From: Ahaetulla prasina
Lineage: Eukaryota; Chordata; Lepidosauria; Squamata; Colubridae
Assembly: GCF_028640845.1 (NCBI RefSeq)
Contig: NC_080540.1
Location: 277,837,524-277,901,523 of the forward strand
DNA length: 64,000 nt
Direction: 5' to 3'
Shown here: positions 33,997-45,890 of the stretch, piece by piece
Layout of the letters: each line of letters opens with the position of its first letter
Position numbering within the stretch: position 1 is the first letter of the stretch
Program-made: the position numbers and the translations under genes
Notes under the pieces: model-generated
What the model was told of the DNA's origin: nothing
Databases searched by the model: none
Seen by the model: the letters and a program-made list of their open reading frames with translations, nothing else

Positions 33997-34224
33997 CAGA
34001 GGTGGGTTTTGGCAGGTTCTGACCAATTCTGGAGAACCAGTAGTGAACACTTTGAGTAGTTCAGAGAACCCATAGTAAAAATTATGACTGGCCCCACCCC
34101 CATCCCAGCTGATCGGGAGGAAATGGGGATTTTACAGTATCCTTCCCATGCCACACCTACCAAGCCATGCCATGCCCACCAAAGCCACACCGATAGAAGT
34201 AAAAAAATTTGAAACCCATCACTG
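33997..34224 (-). mobile_element. hAT-type MITE, CAGTGGTGGG family, minus orientation (228 bp)
   Basis: Reverse complement of the family at 15870 and 25002: starts cagaggtgggttttggcagg, ends gaaacccatcactg. 8-bp duplications CAGCCTAC / CAACCTAC (7 of 8). Confidence 0.85.
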
Positions 34225-34276
34225 CAACCTACTCATAATCTCCCCCAATAGTAAACTAGGGTTTTGTGTAATTATG

Positions 34277-34875
34277 ATACAAAAAAGATGCTGAAACCCC
34301 AGAAAGAGTACAGAGAAGAGCAGCAAAGATGGTGAGGAATCTGGAGGCTAAACTGTAAGATGAATGGTTGAGGAAACTAGATATGCCTAGTCTAACAAAC
34401 AGGATGACTGAGGTGACATGATAGCAGTGTTCTAGTACTTGAGAGGTTTTCACAGAGATTGGGGGGGGTTTCCACCTATTCTCCAAAGCACCTGAGGACC
34501 GGACAAGAAGTAATGGGTGGAAGATCATTAAAGAGACTATGGTTATTTTCAGTACTAAAGAAGCTTCTTTGATAAGAAATGAAATGTTTTCAAGGAAAAA
34601 ACCCAAGAAAGTCCAGTTGCCTTTTGAAAAGCACCTTTGGAACAATCATTAAAGAGAGATCCAACCTAGAACTAAGCAGAAATTTCCTGACAGTGAGAAC
34701 AATTAATCAGTGGAACATCTTGCCTCCCGAATTATGGGGGCTCCATCACTGGAGGTTTTCAAAAAGAGGTTAGACAACAATTTGTCTGAAATAGTATAAG
34801 ATCTCCTGCTCGAGCAGACGGTTGGACTAGAAGACTTCCAAGATCCCTTCCAACCCTGTTATTGTAGTTTTGTAG
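34277..34875 (+). mobile_element. CR1 LINE 3' end, split by an insertion
   Basis: Collinear with the CR1s at 16.2 and 20.4 kb, from gatgctgaaaccccagaaag to ggttggactagaagacttcc and cccttccaaccctgtta. The element is interrupted at 34536-34644. Degraded. Confidence 0.85.
34536..34644 (+). mobile_element. Penelope-like repeat fragment inside CR1
   Basis: Flanked by 12-bp direct repeats ATCATTAAAGAG (34524-34535 and 34645-34656), a true insertion. The body contains gaagcttctttgataagaaa and gaaagtccagttgcc, followed by an aaaagcacctttgg block. These mark the same family as 47943-48158 and 48700-48990. The family assignment to Penelope-like elements is tentative. Confidence 0.7.
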
Positions 34876-35490
34876 CTTTTGTTTTACCCAATTTATTATT
34901 ACATTTTTTTAGAAGTGATTTGACCTCATTCTTCCAAATGAAAATTTGTGCAATATGCATTTCTACCTCTGTTACCTTCTAGTAATTAGAAAAATAATAA
35001 TTACTGGGAAAAGAATAGCTTTAGGATATGACAGCAAAAGAAAGGAAATAATCCAAAATAAATAATATGCTTATTTGCTATTTATAATACTAGAATGATA
35101 GTCAACTAGATGCTTCTCTTTTCTATTTTGCCTGGAAATTATTTGGGTTTTTTGGGGGGAAAGGATAACCCTTTTTTGAGAGAGAAGAAAACAAGGAACG
35201 TGATAAATTTATCATGTACTGAAATGGCCATATGGTCATCTGGGGAGATAAAATTGTCTATAATTCCAATGAAATGAATATCCGCACAACTCTCAACTAT
35301 TTTTATGTTTGTTTTTAATACAACAGTGATTTATAGCTGATTCTGTAAAGTGTTGCTTTTAAGGGAAAAGGATAATGTATATGATAAATTTTCAGTCTGC
35401 TTTCATAAAGTCTTTAACATTGTCAGGCCTTTGAATCAGACCTGGTCAGGACATCGACTTAATGGAAGACCCTAACCCTATACTTATTTT
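34876..35490. other. No gene or repeat recognised
   Basis: AT-rich sequence without recognisable features. Confidence 0.5.
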
Positions 35491-35494
35491 TTAT

Positions 35495-36620
35495 TTATTT
35501 TTATTACATGTATGCTGTCCAACTCCCTAGCAAGCAACTCCAGATATCATAAATGACAATAAAACAATTATAGGATTAAAACATTAAAGATGTCAACTTG
35601 CGAAGCTTTCCTGACTTGCTTTTGAGTTGCCACAGGCAGGGGGATAAGAATTGCACCTGGCAGCTGCACCAAGGAATTCATACCTCAGTTGAAACAAGAC
35701 ACAACCTAGCCAGCCAGTCAAGGCCATCTCCACGGAAACCCACAACGTCTGGAGGGAGCGACTTCTATGACCCTTGAAACTGCTTCGTTGGGGAATGTGC
35801 CTGGTGACACAATCTGGGGGGAGGGGAAAATAGGGTCAGAGGCAAGGAACGAATTGGGTGAAGCCAGAACTGGCTATACCTAGGTCGTGCTGACATGGCA
35901 CACCTAATAAACAACTGGATTTTTTTTGCTAAATGGCTTGAGACTCTTAATTTTATTAGGGCATTGGTCAGAACCCTGACAAAATCATTGGTCATTAAAA
36001 GCTAAAACATTGAAATTAATATTAACATGGATAAAAAACAGATACATAGATGGGGTCGAGGTGAGATCCTGTACTAGCCTACTAGCTACCTCCAAAATGG
36101 AAATGCCCCATTGGGGCCCAGGCCGGTTGGAAAAGGTGAGTTTTCAGGATCTTTTGGAAGGCCAAGAGGAGGGGAGTAGATCTCACCTTGGGGGAGGGGG
36201 GGCATGATATTCCAAATCCCTTCAACTGAAGATTGCCCACCTCTACAAACCTGTTCATGAGCATCTGTATTTAGCATGCAGCAAACTGAAGCTTGTTATC
36301 TAAAATTCATCATAAAAAGAACATTGAAAAATAAACTTCAGAAGTGAACAAAAAAAATGCATGCTCCAATCTCAATTTGATAGAGAGAGATGGAGATTTA
36401 TAGGGGGCAACATCATCCATTTCTGCCTTCCAGAATATTCCAAAGGGTGGGAGCCACCACAGGAAAGGCTCTTCTCCCGGACCCTGCCAGCTACAGTTCC
36501 TTGGCCAACAGGATCTGGAGCATACCCCTTCTGCTAGAGCAAATGGGATGGGTTGATCACACAGGGTGAGACGGTTCTTCCTATTTAACTGAGACAGACG
36601 ATAGTCACTATAATCTTGCA
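35495..36620 (-). mobile_element. Decayed antisense L2 3' region, split by a solo LTR
   Basis: On the minus strand 36620-35990 matches the L2 C-terminal coding end and 3' UTR in degraded form (a PFLWWLPPFGIFWK run corresponds to the LWNELPP region). The UTR and tail resume left of the LTR at 35495-35590 (attaaaacattaaa and tttttatttatttttatta in plus orientation). Confidence 0.65.
35591..35982 (+). mobile_element. Solo LTR-like element (392 bp)
   Basis: Starts TGTCAAC and ends CCTGACA, bears a polyadenylation signal in acctaataaacaactgg near 35906, followed by a T run and a short region ending gtcagaaccctgaca as expected of R-U5. It separates two halves of an L2 relic, so it is an insertion. 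Flanks do not give a clear duplication. No internal retroviral genes are present. Confidence 0.6.
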
Positions 36621-37160
36621 ACTCTGCCTATTTTTCCTTCCCTCTTTTGTTCCTGAGAATCAAGAAGAAAAAGTCTCTTTCTAATAATTTCCTTCTCCCT
36701 GTCTCTGCATCTGTTTTTGTCTTAACAGCTTCTGGATGGTTCCTCCAAGGTCATCTCCACAGCTCTCTACAGACATTTAAAAAGAAAAAAAAGCATCATG
36801 GAAGATAGCAGTTCACTTCTGCTTTGTTATCGGGCAATAAATACGGACGTATCACCAAGTGTTGAATTCAAACCAAGGGAGTTGATGGTGAAAAATCTAA
36901 GCTAGATAGGAATTGTTTAGTACTTGGAGGTGAGATTACTAGGCAATCCCAAGGCTGGGAAACTGAAAAAAAATCCCAGATGAAAGCAGTGGCCAATTGT
37001 TTTCCTATTGCTGCTAAGAAAAAATATGGACACATCCACATAGATAGTAGGAGCCAAGATCAATACTGAGGAAACACCATCATCCCTGGACCCAAACATT
37101 GGCAGTGGTATCATCAAGAATTTGCACGTTTGCAACGTGCACCTTGTTTTGCTATCAAGA
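36621..37160. other. No gene or repeat recognised
   Basis: Minus-strand frame 36917-37174 has no recognisable feature. AT-rich spacer. Confidence 0.5.
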
Positions 37161-37161
37161 T

Positions 37162-37296
37162 CAGGGGTCTCCAACCTTGGTCCCTTTAAGACTTGTGGAC
37201 TTCAACTCCCAGAGTTCCTCAGCCAGCTTTGCTGGCTGAGGGACTCTGGGAGTTGAAATCCACAAGTCTTAAAGGGACCAAGGTTGGAGACCCCTG
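37162..37296. mobile_element. Fold-back hAT-type MITE (135 bp)
   Basis: caggggtctccaaccttggt to its inverse; arms share the tccctttaag variant also seen at 59747. 8-bp duplications ATCAAGAT / ATCTAGAT (7 of 8). Confidence 0.9.
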
Positions 37297-39815
37297 ATCT
37301 AGATAGCTTAAAAGGTTCGATACACTCAAATATAGATATGTGAATCAGGAATTAAAAAGAATAATAAGTTACCATCCTGGTCAGAGACAGTTGATGCTAT
37401 ATGGGCAATATGTTATGCTCCGGACTTAAATCCTTTACTATTCATCATGCTTTCATCAGGATTTCATGGGCAATGCATCTAGAAAAAGATTTATACACAC
37501 AACTGGTTTACACAACGCCTTGACACATCACATACAAAAGAGCTTTAGTTAGCTTATGAGCCCAGCTAATACAGTTTGTAAACTTGATTTTGTGACCTGG
37601 CACATTATGCAAATCCAAATTGCAGTTAATTTAATAGACTAGACTTAAACGTTATGAAGGACTTATGAGCCCAGTAAGCTACACTCAGACATCCCAATGG
37701 TTTTTCTTGTTGCTAGGAAACAGCCCAACTGTCAATTGTCTGACTAAAAATAGATGGTGCAATAAAATAACTTTGTCTTAATTGTAACTCCCTTAGTACG
37801 TCATAAATCCCGATTAAGATATTTTTTATTAAAATTAAATTGATATGGTTTCCTACAATCCCTCCTCCCACCCCAGGAGAATTTCAATTACTTCTTTGTG
37901 TGTGTGTGTGTGTGGACCTATCTGAGCTCTGATTAAGCCATCATTAGCGTACAAATGAGAAGTTCATGCCAGGGGAACTGCACAAACTGTCTCAATCATT
38001 AGCAGCATTGTCTGAAAGGCCAAATTAAAAACCATAAATACAGCCACAGTTCAAGGAAAAACAGAGTTAGTTCTGACTTGCCTGCATCTCTCAGGGGAAT
38101 GATTCATTGCTTATACTTCTCTCTAGATATTTTTTTCTTTTTCACAATCTGGCTCCATTTCTGAAACTGGATTTTGCCAGTAGGTGAGTGGAATGTTCCT
38201 ATATTTAGATTTTTTTTTTTAACAAACTCGTTTGTCTTCTGAAAGAATAGCCCTCCTATGAATAAACCTTCTGCTTCCTCCATGGTTTCACTTCTCCCCC
38301 TTCCCCCAAATTAATTTATCTGAGTTAGTAGACTGCAACCCCTCACATCATTCTTAGCAGCCTATGTAAAGTTGTTCTTGTTTCTCTCTTAAAACATACA
38401 GTATCCTCTTTCCAAATGCCAGCTACAATGATTTAGCAATGCTAATGGATTGGGTTATGCGGAAAAAGAGACATCCATTCCTCCAGCTTCCAATCAATTT
38501 TATCTATGTTTATCCTTCTGGAAGCAATTCAGAGGCTCAATTCATTCAAGAGAGCCACTTGGCAAAAGTCCCACAATTATCAAGATATGGATGACAAATC
38601 ATTAACATACTGCAGACCCTTCCTTACTGAAGGAAGGCGCATCTTTCCTAGGCTTTCAGAAAGATTCCAACATTTTCGACTTTATGAAATAAGGGGGCAG
38701 TGGGGTGTAAGCAATGCAGCTATTCTTAAGCCATTAAATAGCTTCTACAAGATGGCTGGGTCCAGTTTTCAAAAAGTGCAGTTCTCAGTTGCATATTGGT
38801 TCATGTATGAGTATGTATGTGTGAGTGTATACGTTTGTGTGTATAAAATCAGCCAAATCATTCCACTGCAGGATGAATCCTCTTCACTGAAATTGCAGAT
38901 AATAACAACAACACTGTTGGCGCTGACAACATCACCATCAGTCAATTGCAGAAGGCAGCTTTGCTTGGAATAGCTTTGCTTGGAATAGCTCCTGCACTGA
39001 TACCTTTAACACCATCAAACAATATCTGCCTATCCCAAATCTTTGGAAAAGATTTGATTGGTGAATAAAAAAATCACAAATCTAGTCTAAATATTTGGCC
39101 AGTCTAAATATCTGGCAGTCTAAACATCTGTCCCAAAGCTCCACACTTGTTTCAACTCATTCCAGATCAGAGGTGTTATCTAGTTGCTTTGGCATAGTTC
39201 ATGCAAATCCACCAATAAAATTTTCCTTAGAAAAAGGCAGAGACCCAGGAGTAGTGCCAGGCTCCTCAATCAGACATTCACACTGCCTGCATCCCTAGAA
39301 GCAAGCATTTCTTCAGCCAGAGGCCCTGTTAGCATGCACACTGCTACAGAAATAAAACTAGTCTGAGTTCCCCTGTAAGCCAGATCCACTATGACATTTC
39401 AATAGGCTGGAGGAACTGAAGCAAGCTAAAGCTATCTGGAGTTTGAAGCTGAAGGTGCAGAAATAGGATGGGGAGGAGATCACAGTGCAGGAGAAGCAGG
39501 GTGGCTAAGGAGGCAGCAGGTGTAAAAAAGAACCACTTTTAAGATGTTTGGTCTTGCTTAGGAGATTACCTTGGACAAACTATGCAACAGCAATTTAAAA
39601 AATAGGAGTAGGGCAGAAAGAAAACATTAGAAAGAAACTCAGCCTAGCTCTGCCTTAATAATTTTGAGCATAAGAAAGAGAGTAGGAAGAAGGGACATCA
39701 TTTTTTCAAAGCTTACTGGGACCTCCTTCTGAAAGACACAGAACATCCATTCATCAATGCATCATTTCCTGAGCTTTTATCTTCTACTGATGGACCTAGG
39801 CATCCTGGGATGATG
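37297..39815. other. No gene recognised; (GT)n
   Basis: The longest repeat-poor stretch of the middle. A (GT)8-9 run lies at about 37896-37913. The plus-strand frame 38506-38973 (155 codons) is the longest non-repeat frame but shows no domain and runs into a tgtgtgtata stretch. No promoter or consistent splice pattern seen. Confidence 0.5.
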
Positions 39816-39823
39816 GTAAGGAA

Positions 39824-40002
39824 CAGGGGTAGGTTCTACTTACCTTTACTACCAGTTCGCAACGGGACTGCGCATGCTTGGTTGCTTCGCTCATGCACGC
39901 GAGCAAAGTTCCTGATGACATCTGGGTCAGAGGGCAGAGTCTCCCGCCGGTTTTACTACCGGTTCTTGAGAACCGGTCTGAACTAGGGGCAAATCACCAC
40001 TG
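39824..40002 (+). mobile_element. hAT-type MITE, CAGGGGTAGGTTCTAC family (179 bp)
   Basis: Starts caggggtaggttctacttac, ends caaatcaccactg; perfect 8-bp duplications GTAAGGAA at 39816-39823 and 40003-40010. Internal ccgccggttttactaccggt block is palindromic around ACCGG. Confidence 0.9.
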
Positions 40003-40044
40003 GTAAGGAACCTGTGTAACTTCATTGCAAATGAGCAGCTAGAA

Positions 40045-40164
40045 CAGTGTTTATCAACCTTGACAACTTTAAGATGTGTGGACTAATTCCCAGAATTCTA
40101 CAGCCAGCCATACTGGAATTCTGGAAGCTGAAGTCCACACAACTGCTAAGGATGAGAAACAGTA
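40045..40164. mobile_element. Fold-back MITE, CAGTGTTTATCAACC type, eroded
   Basis: Arms cagtgtttatcaaccttgac and aaggatgagaaacagta pair imperfectly. Perfect 8-bp duplications AGCTAGAA at 40037-40044 and 40165-40172 confirm the limits. Confidence 0.8.
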
Positions 40165-40172
40165 AGCTAGAA

Positions 40173-41085
40173 TAATTAGATATAATTTAGAATATCTAAA
40201 TATCTAAATATCTAAATTAGATATAATTTAGAATATCTAAATTAGCCTTCATCCTTCTGAAGCCTTCCAGATGTTTTGGGACCCACCAGAAAAAGTAGAA
40301 AACTGGGGGATCTGAACTTCTCCAGTACATATTTCTTTAAATGCAGCCTTGCAGATTCCCAAAATACACGCTGAATGCTCAGAATATGCTGAAACAGGAA
40401 CTTTGGTTTCCTATAAATTTAGAATATGTTATTTTCTCATGCAAGGATAGATGGTTTCTATCTCAAATGTTAAGAATCCCTTTTTGTTTTAGAAAACTTC
40501 TCAGTCCTGGTGTTTTTGGGTGGGTAGGTGGGAGAGGTCCAGTTGTGAGGCTAGCTACAGAATAGAGAAATTGTTTTAAAATTCACCTTCCAGTTATCAT
40601 TAAATTTTTTCTGCTTCAAAAGTAGCCTCCTTGGTTATAGTAACTCTTAAAGGGACATTACTCCAAAAGATGTAGCAGGCAGGGAAATAGATCCCTGTAA
40701 TTTGTGTTTCCTTCTCTGATTCCAAATTCCAATGATAATTTTCAATGAAACTCTTACAGCTGAGTTGGGGGTTATAAGCAACCAATCCTACTTATTTGTT
40801 TTGGGGTTTACTGATGGTTTCTGTAATTATTATTTCATTCTACCTAAAATATGAGTTGTTTTCAAAATTCAAGTAAATTTTCCTTTCCTGTTGAGAGTGC
40901 CCACCTTCTCCTGAAATTTTTTGGACGGCAATATTCTTGCAAGAAATTCAGCTTCATGGAGAAATAAGACATTAATTATCTGCAATTATAAGATAATGGA
41001 AATCAGCACAATTGTAGGCAAAAGTCTTTTTTTTTTAAAGGAAAAGGGGAAAACAAATCTAATTTCTGCTTAGAATGCAGGATAT
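40173..41085. other. No gene; small aatatctaaat repeats
   Basis: A cluster of agaatatctaaatatctaaa units lies at about 40175-40245. Otherwise nothing recognised. Confidence 0.5.
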
Positions 41086-41088
41086 GGT

Positions 41089-41290
41089 GCCGTGATAGCG
41101 AATCTATGGCACATGTTCCACAGGTGGCATGCAGAGCCCTCTCTGCAGGAACATGAGCAGTCACCCCAGCTCAGCTCCACTGTGCATGTGCGCGCATCGG
41201 CCAGCTGATTTTTGGGTCTCTGCCGCGCATGTACGGGGGTGGGGAGCATGCGGGAGATGAGTGTGCATGTGCGGGGGGCACTGGATAAAC
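41089..41290 (+). mobile_element. Partial hAT-type MITE, GGCGAACCTATGGCAC family
   Basis: gatagcgaatctatggcaca opens a CpG-bearing block resembling the left part of 4659-5014. The ends are eroded and no target duplication was found. Confidence 0.6.
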
Positions 41291-42387
41291 CCACTTGGCT
41301 AGATTAAAATGAGGTTGCTGTGTTCAAAGTATGGTTGAAACCCAGTAAATGCTTTGCCATGTTGTGTGAACCAGGCCTTTGTATCAACTCATAACTCTTT
41401 CTTCTTTCCTTGGATATACCCTGTTGTATGAATACAGCAACGATGCCTTGTTAATCCTGGTTTGTGGTATAAAACTGTGTGAACCTAGTTTCAAAGGGCT
41501 GGGACAAGAATTCTTTACTTTAAGTTGGTACTTTTGGAGTATTTAGTCTGTTGGACTTGATAATTCAAGAACATCGTTACTTTATTTTTAATTTTATTAA
41601 ACTTCAAAAAATTGCAACACTTCTTTTTTTGGGGGGAGGGAGGGGAAACCTTGAACAAGTTTCGAACAGCTTGATACAATTGGGAGATTCCATCCTATTC
41701 CATACAATGAACATACATGTATCTGTGGAGCTAAAGAGGTAGAAGATCTGACTCAAATGTGATTCAATTGCTGTTTGTATAAGAAGGCGAGAGATAAGTA
41801 CCTTGATCCACATATGAAACGTATGGGAGGCCCATATTAAAACAACATACCTCATGTGTGGCCAGAATATGAAAACGAGATTTAATACAGCACAATTTCT
41901 GACTAAAATGGTCTGACCGAGATCGACATATGTGGGCCTGATTGGGATAGATTGCAGGGGTGATACAGAAATATAATTTTATGTCATTTTATTGTATTTT
42001 ACATATTTATGTATTAGTATTTTATCCTATAACTATTGTATTTTACCCTACTGTCATTTTAAATTATTTGTTTGGAATTTTATTGGTAATATGTGTTTGA
42101 ACCTGTACAGTGATATGGCCTATAGGCTAATTAATACACATACAGACACAAACCAAACACACACACACAAGTTTGTGGTTGTACATAAAAACAATAATTC
42201 CAATATAACTGTAGAACTATTATGTAAAAAAACGATGGCATTTCAGGGAAAAGTTAGATCAAGTAGAAATGGGAGGCAACATTTCTTTCCATATGAACAG
42301 CAGTATTTTTTCACCTACCTTTCCAAATATAACCTTGCACTGCATTTGTAAAACTTTGCTCGGATTTAGAGAATTTACATTACCCAA
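41291..42387. other. No gene; short (CA)n
   Basis: (CA)n lies at about 42157-42168. Open frames at 41551-41855 and 41992-42351 lack recognisable domains. Confidence 0.5.
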
Positions 42388-42394
42388 AATGGGT

Positions 42395-42770
42395 ATAAAG
42401 GTAAAGATTCCCCTTTATGTGCTAGTCTATATGTGCTAGTCTATATGTGCTAGTAGTTCCCAACTGAAGGGGGCAGTGCTCATCTCCATTTCAAAGCCGA
42501 AGAGCCAGCGCTGTCCAAAAATGTCTCCGTGGTCATGTGGCCAGCATGACTAAAGCCAAAGGTGCATGGAACGCGGTTACCTTCCCACCAAAGGTGGTCC
42601 CTATTTTTCTACTTGCATTTTTTACGTGCTTTCGAACTGCTAGGTTGGCAGAAGCTGGGACAAGTAATGGGAGCTCACCCCGTTACACGGTACTAGGGAT
42701 TCAAACCACTGAACTGCCAACCTTTCGATCGACAAGCTCAGCATCTTAGCCACTGAGCCACCACGTTCCT
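42395..42770 (-). mobile_element. tRNA-derived SINE, ~375 bp
   Basis: On the minus strand it begins with a tRNA-like head carrying an A box (gtggctcagtggctaag) and B box (cagtggtttgaatccc), followed by a long conserved body (caccaaaggtggtccctatt in plus sense). Direct repeats AATGGGT at 42388-42394 and 42771-42777 flank it. Near the 3' end gtgctagtctatat is repeated three times. Not a tRNA gene: the cloverleaf is not complete. Confidence 0.85.
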
Positions 42771-42970
42771 AATGGGTGAAGCTTCCCCCAAAGAGCAGTC
42801 TGAGTATTACAGCTCCATTCATTTTCAATCATCAGATTCTGGAAAGCCTCAAGCCGGGAAAAATTAATCTAATCTTTGGATATTTCGGAAGAACATTTCT
42901 TGCGTCATATTTTAAAAGTATTTGCTAGGGTTCTTGTGGCTATCCTCATTTTAAAAGAACTTCAAGTTGG

Positions 42971-43577
42971 TGTCGTGTCCCACTCCTCCACTGACAGCCA
43001 GGTCAGGGAAATCCGAATCAGGCGTGCCTCTGCAGCTCTGCCAAAGTCCTAGCAAAGTCCTCAGGGCAGGCAGGAGACCAGAAAGTGACTTCAGCAAGAT
43101 ATGTTTAGACTTTGCCTGACTCAGAGAATGCCAGAAAGCAGGTCCTTTATATAGACCATGGGGTGTGGCTCCATGACTCAGCACTTATCCAGGCCTGCCC
43201 CTCCCTTCCTTCTGTTGCCTCCGCCTATCAATTCTTCTGAAGCGAGGGTCACTCCAGTCGGCAGCTGTTGGTAATTGACCTCCCTCAGGCTCACATGCTG
43301 TAGGGGAGGGGGAGGGGTCTAGTTGCTCCGTTTGCCTGGGCATGGAGCCAGGGCTGGGGCCGGGAGGTGTTTCCTCCTGTCTGGGCATGGAGCCAGGGCT
43401 GGGGCCGGGAGGTGCTTCATCCTGTCTGGGCATGGAGCCAGGGCTGGGGCCGGGAGGCATACTAGGACATTCCTCAGCGTTTGGAAGCAGATAAGAAGGC
43501 CCCGGCTGCAGTGAGAGTGGGCAAGACACAACAGTTGGCTTTGAAGCTATGGCTATATTTGGGCTTGAGGTGTCACG
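42971..43577 (-). mobile_element. Solo LTR-like element with 45-bp enhancer-like repeats
   Basis: Ends tgtcgtgtccc and gtgtcacgact are inverted to each other. On the minus strand there is first a C/G-rich part with three 45-bp direct repeats, then ctatataaagg (TATA box, near 43150), then a region ending in acacgaca. This order fits U3 repeats, promoter and R-U5 of an LTR. No internal genes and no clear target duplication, so solo-LTR status is inferred. Confidence 0.6.
43336..43470 (-). repeat. 45-bp direct repeat, three units
   Basis: Units start at 43336, 43381 and 43426 (ctgggcatggagccagggct ...). The length is a multiple of three, so minus-strand frame 43592-43185 reads a 15-residue repeat (PGPSPGSMPRQ). 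This is probably not a protein but the upstream repeats of the LTR-like element. Confidence 0.9.
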
Positions 43578-44082
43578 ACTGGAGAAAAGCACAGTTATTA
43601 TTGAGGGGTCCTTGGTGCTCTCTGAGCTTGTTTGTTTTCTTGCGGACGTTTCATTACCCTAACTAGGTAACATCATCAGTGCTAGTAAGGAGTGCTGTTT
43701 GCTGTCAGTTTATATTCTTGTGACTTGCCTGGGTGGACCCTGAAGTTCCAACATAACTCCTGTAAATGCCAGTGTGGCATAAAAGAATCACATATTCCAC
43801 AACCGATCATACTTCTTTTTATTATTTTAGATTCTTTAAGGTTATTACGTGGGAAATTAGTAAGTTACAAAGACAGAATTGGCCCCATGCAAACTTTTAT
43901 TTGTCAGAATTCCTAATACCCCAAGACAATAGATAACATTGGTAAATAATATGGGCGGGTGATTGCACACTTTGTTGAAATTGTGTCTTTCTGCCAGACA
44001 AAAGGTAAGGCAGGAAGCATCATGGTAGAATGAAAGGAGATGATGAAGAACAACTGTCTTACGATCAACAGCTGTTTTAAGT
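43578..44082. other. No gene or repeat recognised
   Basis: A block reading ttcattaccctaactaggtaacatcatcagt may belong to an old repeat. No support for a gene. Confidence 0.45.
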
Positions 44083-44089
44083 CTCTGGT

Positions 44090-44401
44090 CAGTGGTGGGA
44101 TTCATTTTTTTTTTACTACTGGTTCTGTGGGCATGGCTTGGTGGGTATGGCATAGCTTGGTGGGCGTGGCAGGGGAAGGATACTGTAAAATCTCCATTCC
44201 CCCCCCCCCCACATACACACACACTCCAGGGGAAGGTTACTGCAAAATCCTATTTCCTCCTGGATCAGCTGGGACTCAGGAGTCAGAAAATAGATGGGGG
44301 CAGGGCCAGTCAGAGGTGGCATTTACCGGTTCTCCAAACTACTCAAAATTTCCACTATCGGTTCTCCAGAACTGGTCAGAACCTGCTGAATATCACCTCT
44401 G
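44090..44401 (+). mobile_element. hAT-type MITE, CAGTGGTGGG family (312 bp)
   Basis: cagtggtgggattcattttt to gaatatcacctctg, with the usual ggttctgtgggcatggc and ggttctccagaactgg blocks and an internal C run plus cacacaca expansion. Flanks CTCTGGTC / CTCTGGCT are nearly identical. Confidence 0.85.
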
Positions 44402-44409
44402 CTCTGGCT

Positions 44410-45360
44410 ATCATGGCAACCCTTCTATGAGAACTACGTATTCTCCACTTACCAAAGGTTGAGGACTCCTGTTTTAACCCCTCCTTGAGATCTATCTTAT
44501 TTGTTCATTTAATTTCAATTATGTTAGTATCTTCCATGTTGTGTGTCATTGTTTTTTTAAAAAAAAAACATCATTTAGAGAAAATGACAATAAAAGCACA
44601 GGGATCCAGATCACTGATAATGATGATGATGATGATGTACAAAGATCAAGATAATACCTTCAACTTGATACCCTTCAGCTGTTTGGGGACTACATTCCAA
44701 AACGGTCCAGCAATTGTAGCTCTTGGCCATGTTGGCTGGGAATATTCTCTAACTATGGAGAACACAAACTGACTCTGCACGCAGAGAATGCTGAACCAAA
44801 TGCCTGAACATATTTTGTAATCAGATTTTAAGACTGAGAATGCAACTCCAACTAGGAGGTTTGGAGGTTTTTAGCCAAAGCAGACTAAACAACTGTTTTC
44901 AAGAAAGATAACCTGAATTACCTGATGTTCAGGATAGTGTTCAGTGGATTGGATGTATGACCTTAAACATATATTCTCTCTCCGCTCCAGGACACCATGT
45001 TAACTGTACATTGAATTAGGAAGAAACTTTGAACTGCTTGAAACAACTGGTTTATTGAGCACCTTCATTTGGCAGCTGTATAAAGGTTTAACAGATTATT
45101 CAGATGACCCAAATCTAGACTTATAAGAAAATAACCTGCTGTAATGGCTGGAGATGGAACAGGCAGCTTGGGGCTTCCAGGTATTTTAAATTCTCATGCC
45201 TGATGTCTGTGGCCATCAAAAATAGGCTATAAAATGGAATCTTAAAATCCTGAAAGTAGCCCTCCTCCATCTCGTATACCAAAGAGGATCAAGATGAGAT
45301 AATCTTGAGCTTCTTTTTCACATCCTTTAGCTTTCCCAAGGTCAAGCTGATGTTTATTTA
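44410..45360. other. No gene; (ATG)n run
   Basis: A tgatgatgatgatgatgat run lies at about 44617-44637. Nothing else recognised. Confidence 0.5.
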
Positions 45361-45361
45361 A

Positions 45362-45890
45362 TAATAAGAATAATGGAATAACAAAGTTGGAAGGGACCTT
45401 GGATGTCTTCTAGTCCAACTCCCTACTTAGGCAGGAAACCCTATACAATTTCAGGCAAATGATTATCCAACATCTTCTTAAAAACTTCCAATATTGGAGC
45501 ATTCACAACTTCTGGAGGCAAACTGTTCCACTGATTCATTGTTCTAACTGTCAGGAAATTTCTCCTTAGTTCTAAGTTGCTTCTCTCCTTGATTAGTTTC
45601 TACCCATTGTCCTGCCCTCAGGTGCTTTGGAGAATAGTTTGACTCCCTCTTTATTGTGGCAGCCTCTGAGCCATTAGAACACTGCTATCATGTCACCCCT
45701 ACTCCTTCTTTTCATTAAACTAGACATACCCAGTTCCTGCAAGCATTCTTCATATATTTTAGCCTCCAGTCCCCTAATCATCTTTGTTGCTCTTCTCTGC
45801 ACTCTTTTTAGAGTCTCAACATCTTTTTTACATTGTGGTGACCAAAACTGAATGCAGTATTCCAAGTGTGGACTTACCATTCTTACATTC
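45362..45890 (-). mobile_element. CR1 LINE 3' end, minus orientation
   Basis: Reverse complement of the family at 16.2 and 20.4 kb; minus-strand frame 45880-45674 reads [18 protein letters not shown] and [17 protein letters not shown], then after a break the NFLTVRTINQWNS-like block and the ggttggactagaag end. 5'-truncated. Confidence 0.9.

Noticed and set aside
38506..38973. 155-codon plus-strand frame
   Set aside because: No recognisable family and it ends in VYVCVY-type microsatellite translation; no promoter or splice support.
42700..42770. tRNA gene on the minus strand
   Set aside because: A and B boxes are present, but the cloverleaf does not close and the sequence continues into a SINE body with flanking duplications.
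43185..43592. 135-codon minus-strand frame with PGPSPGSMPRQ repeats
   Set aside because: The repeats are 45-bp DNA repeats in an LTR-like block; a unit divisible by three keeps the frame open by chance.
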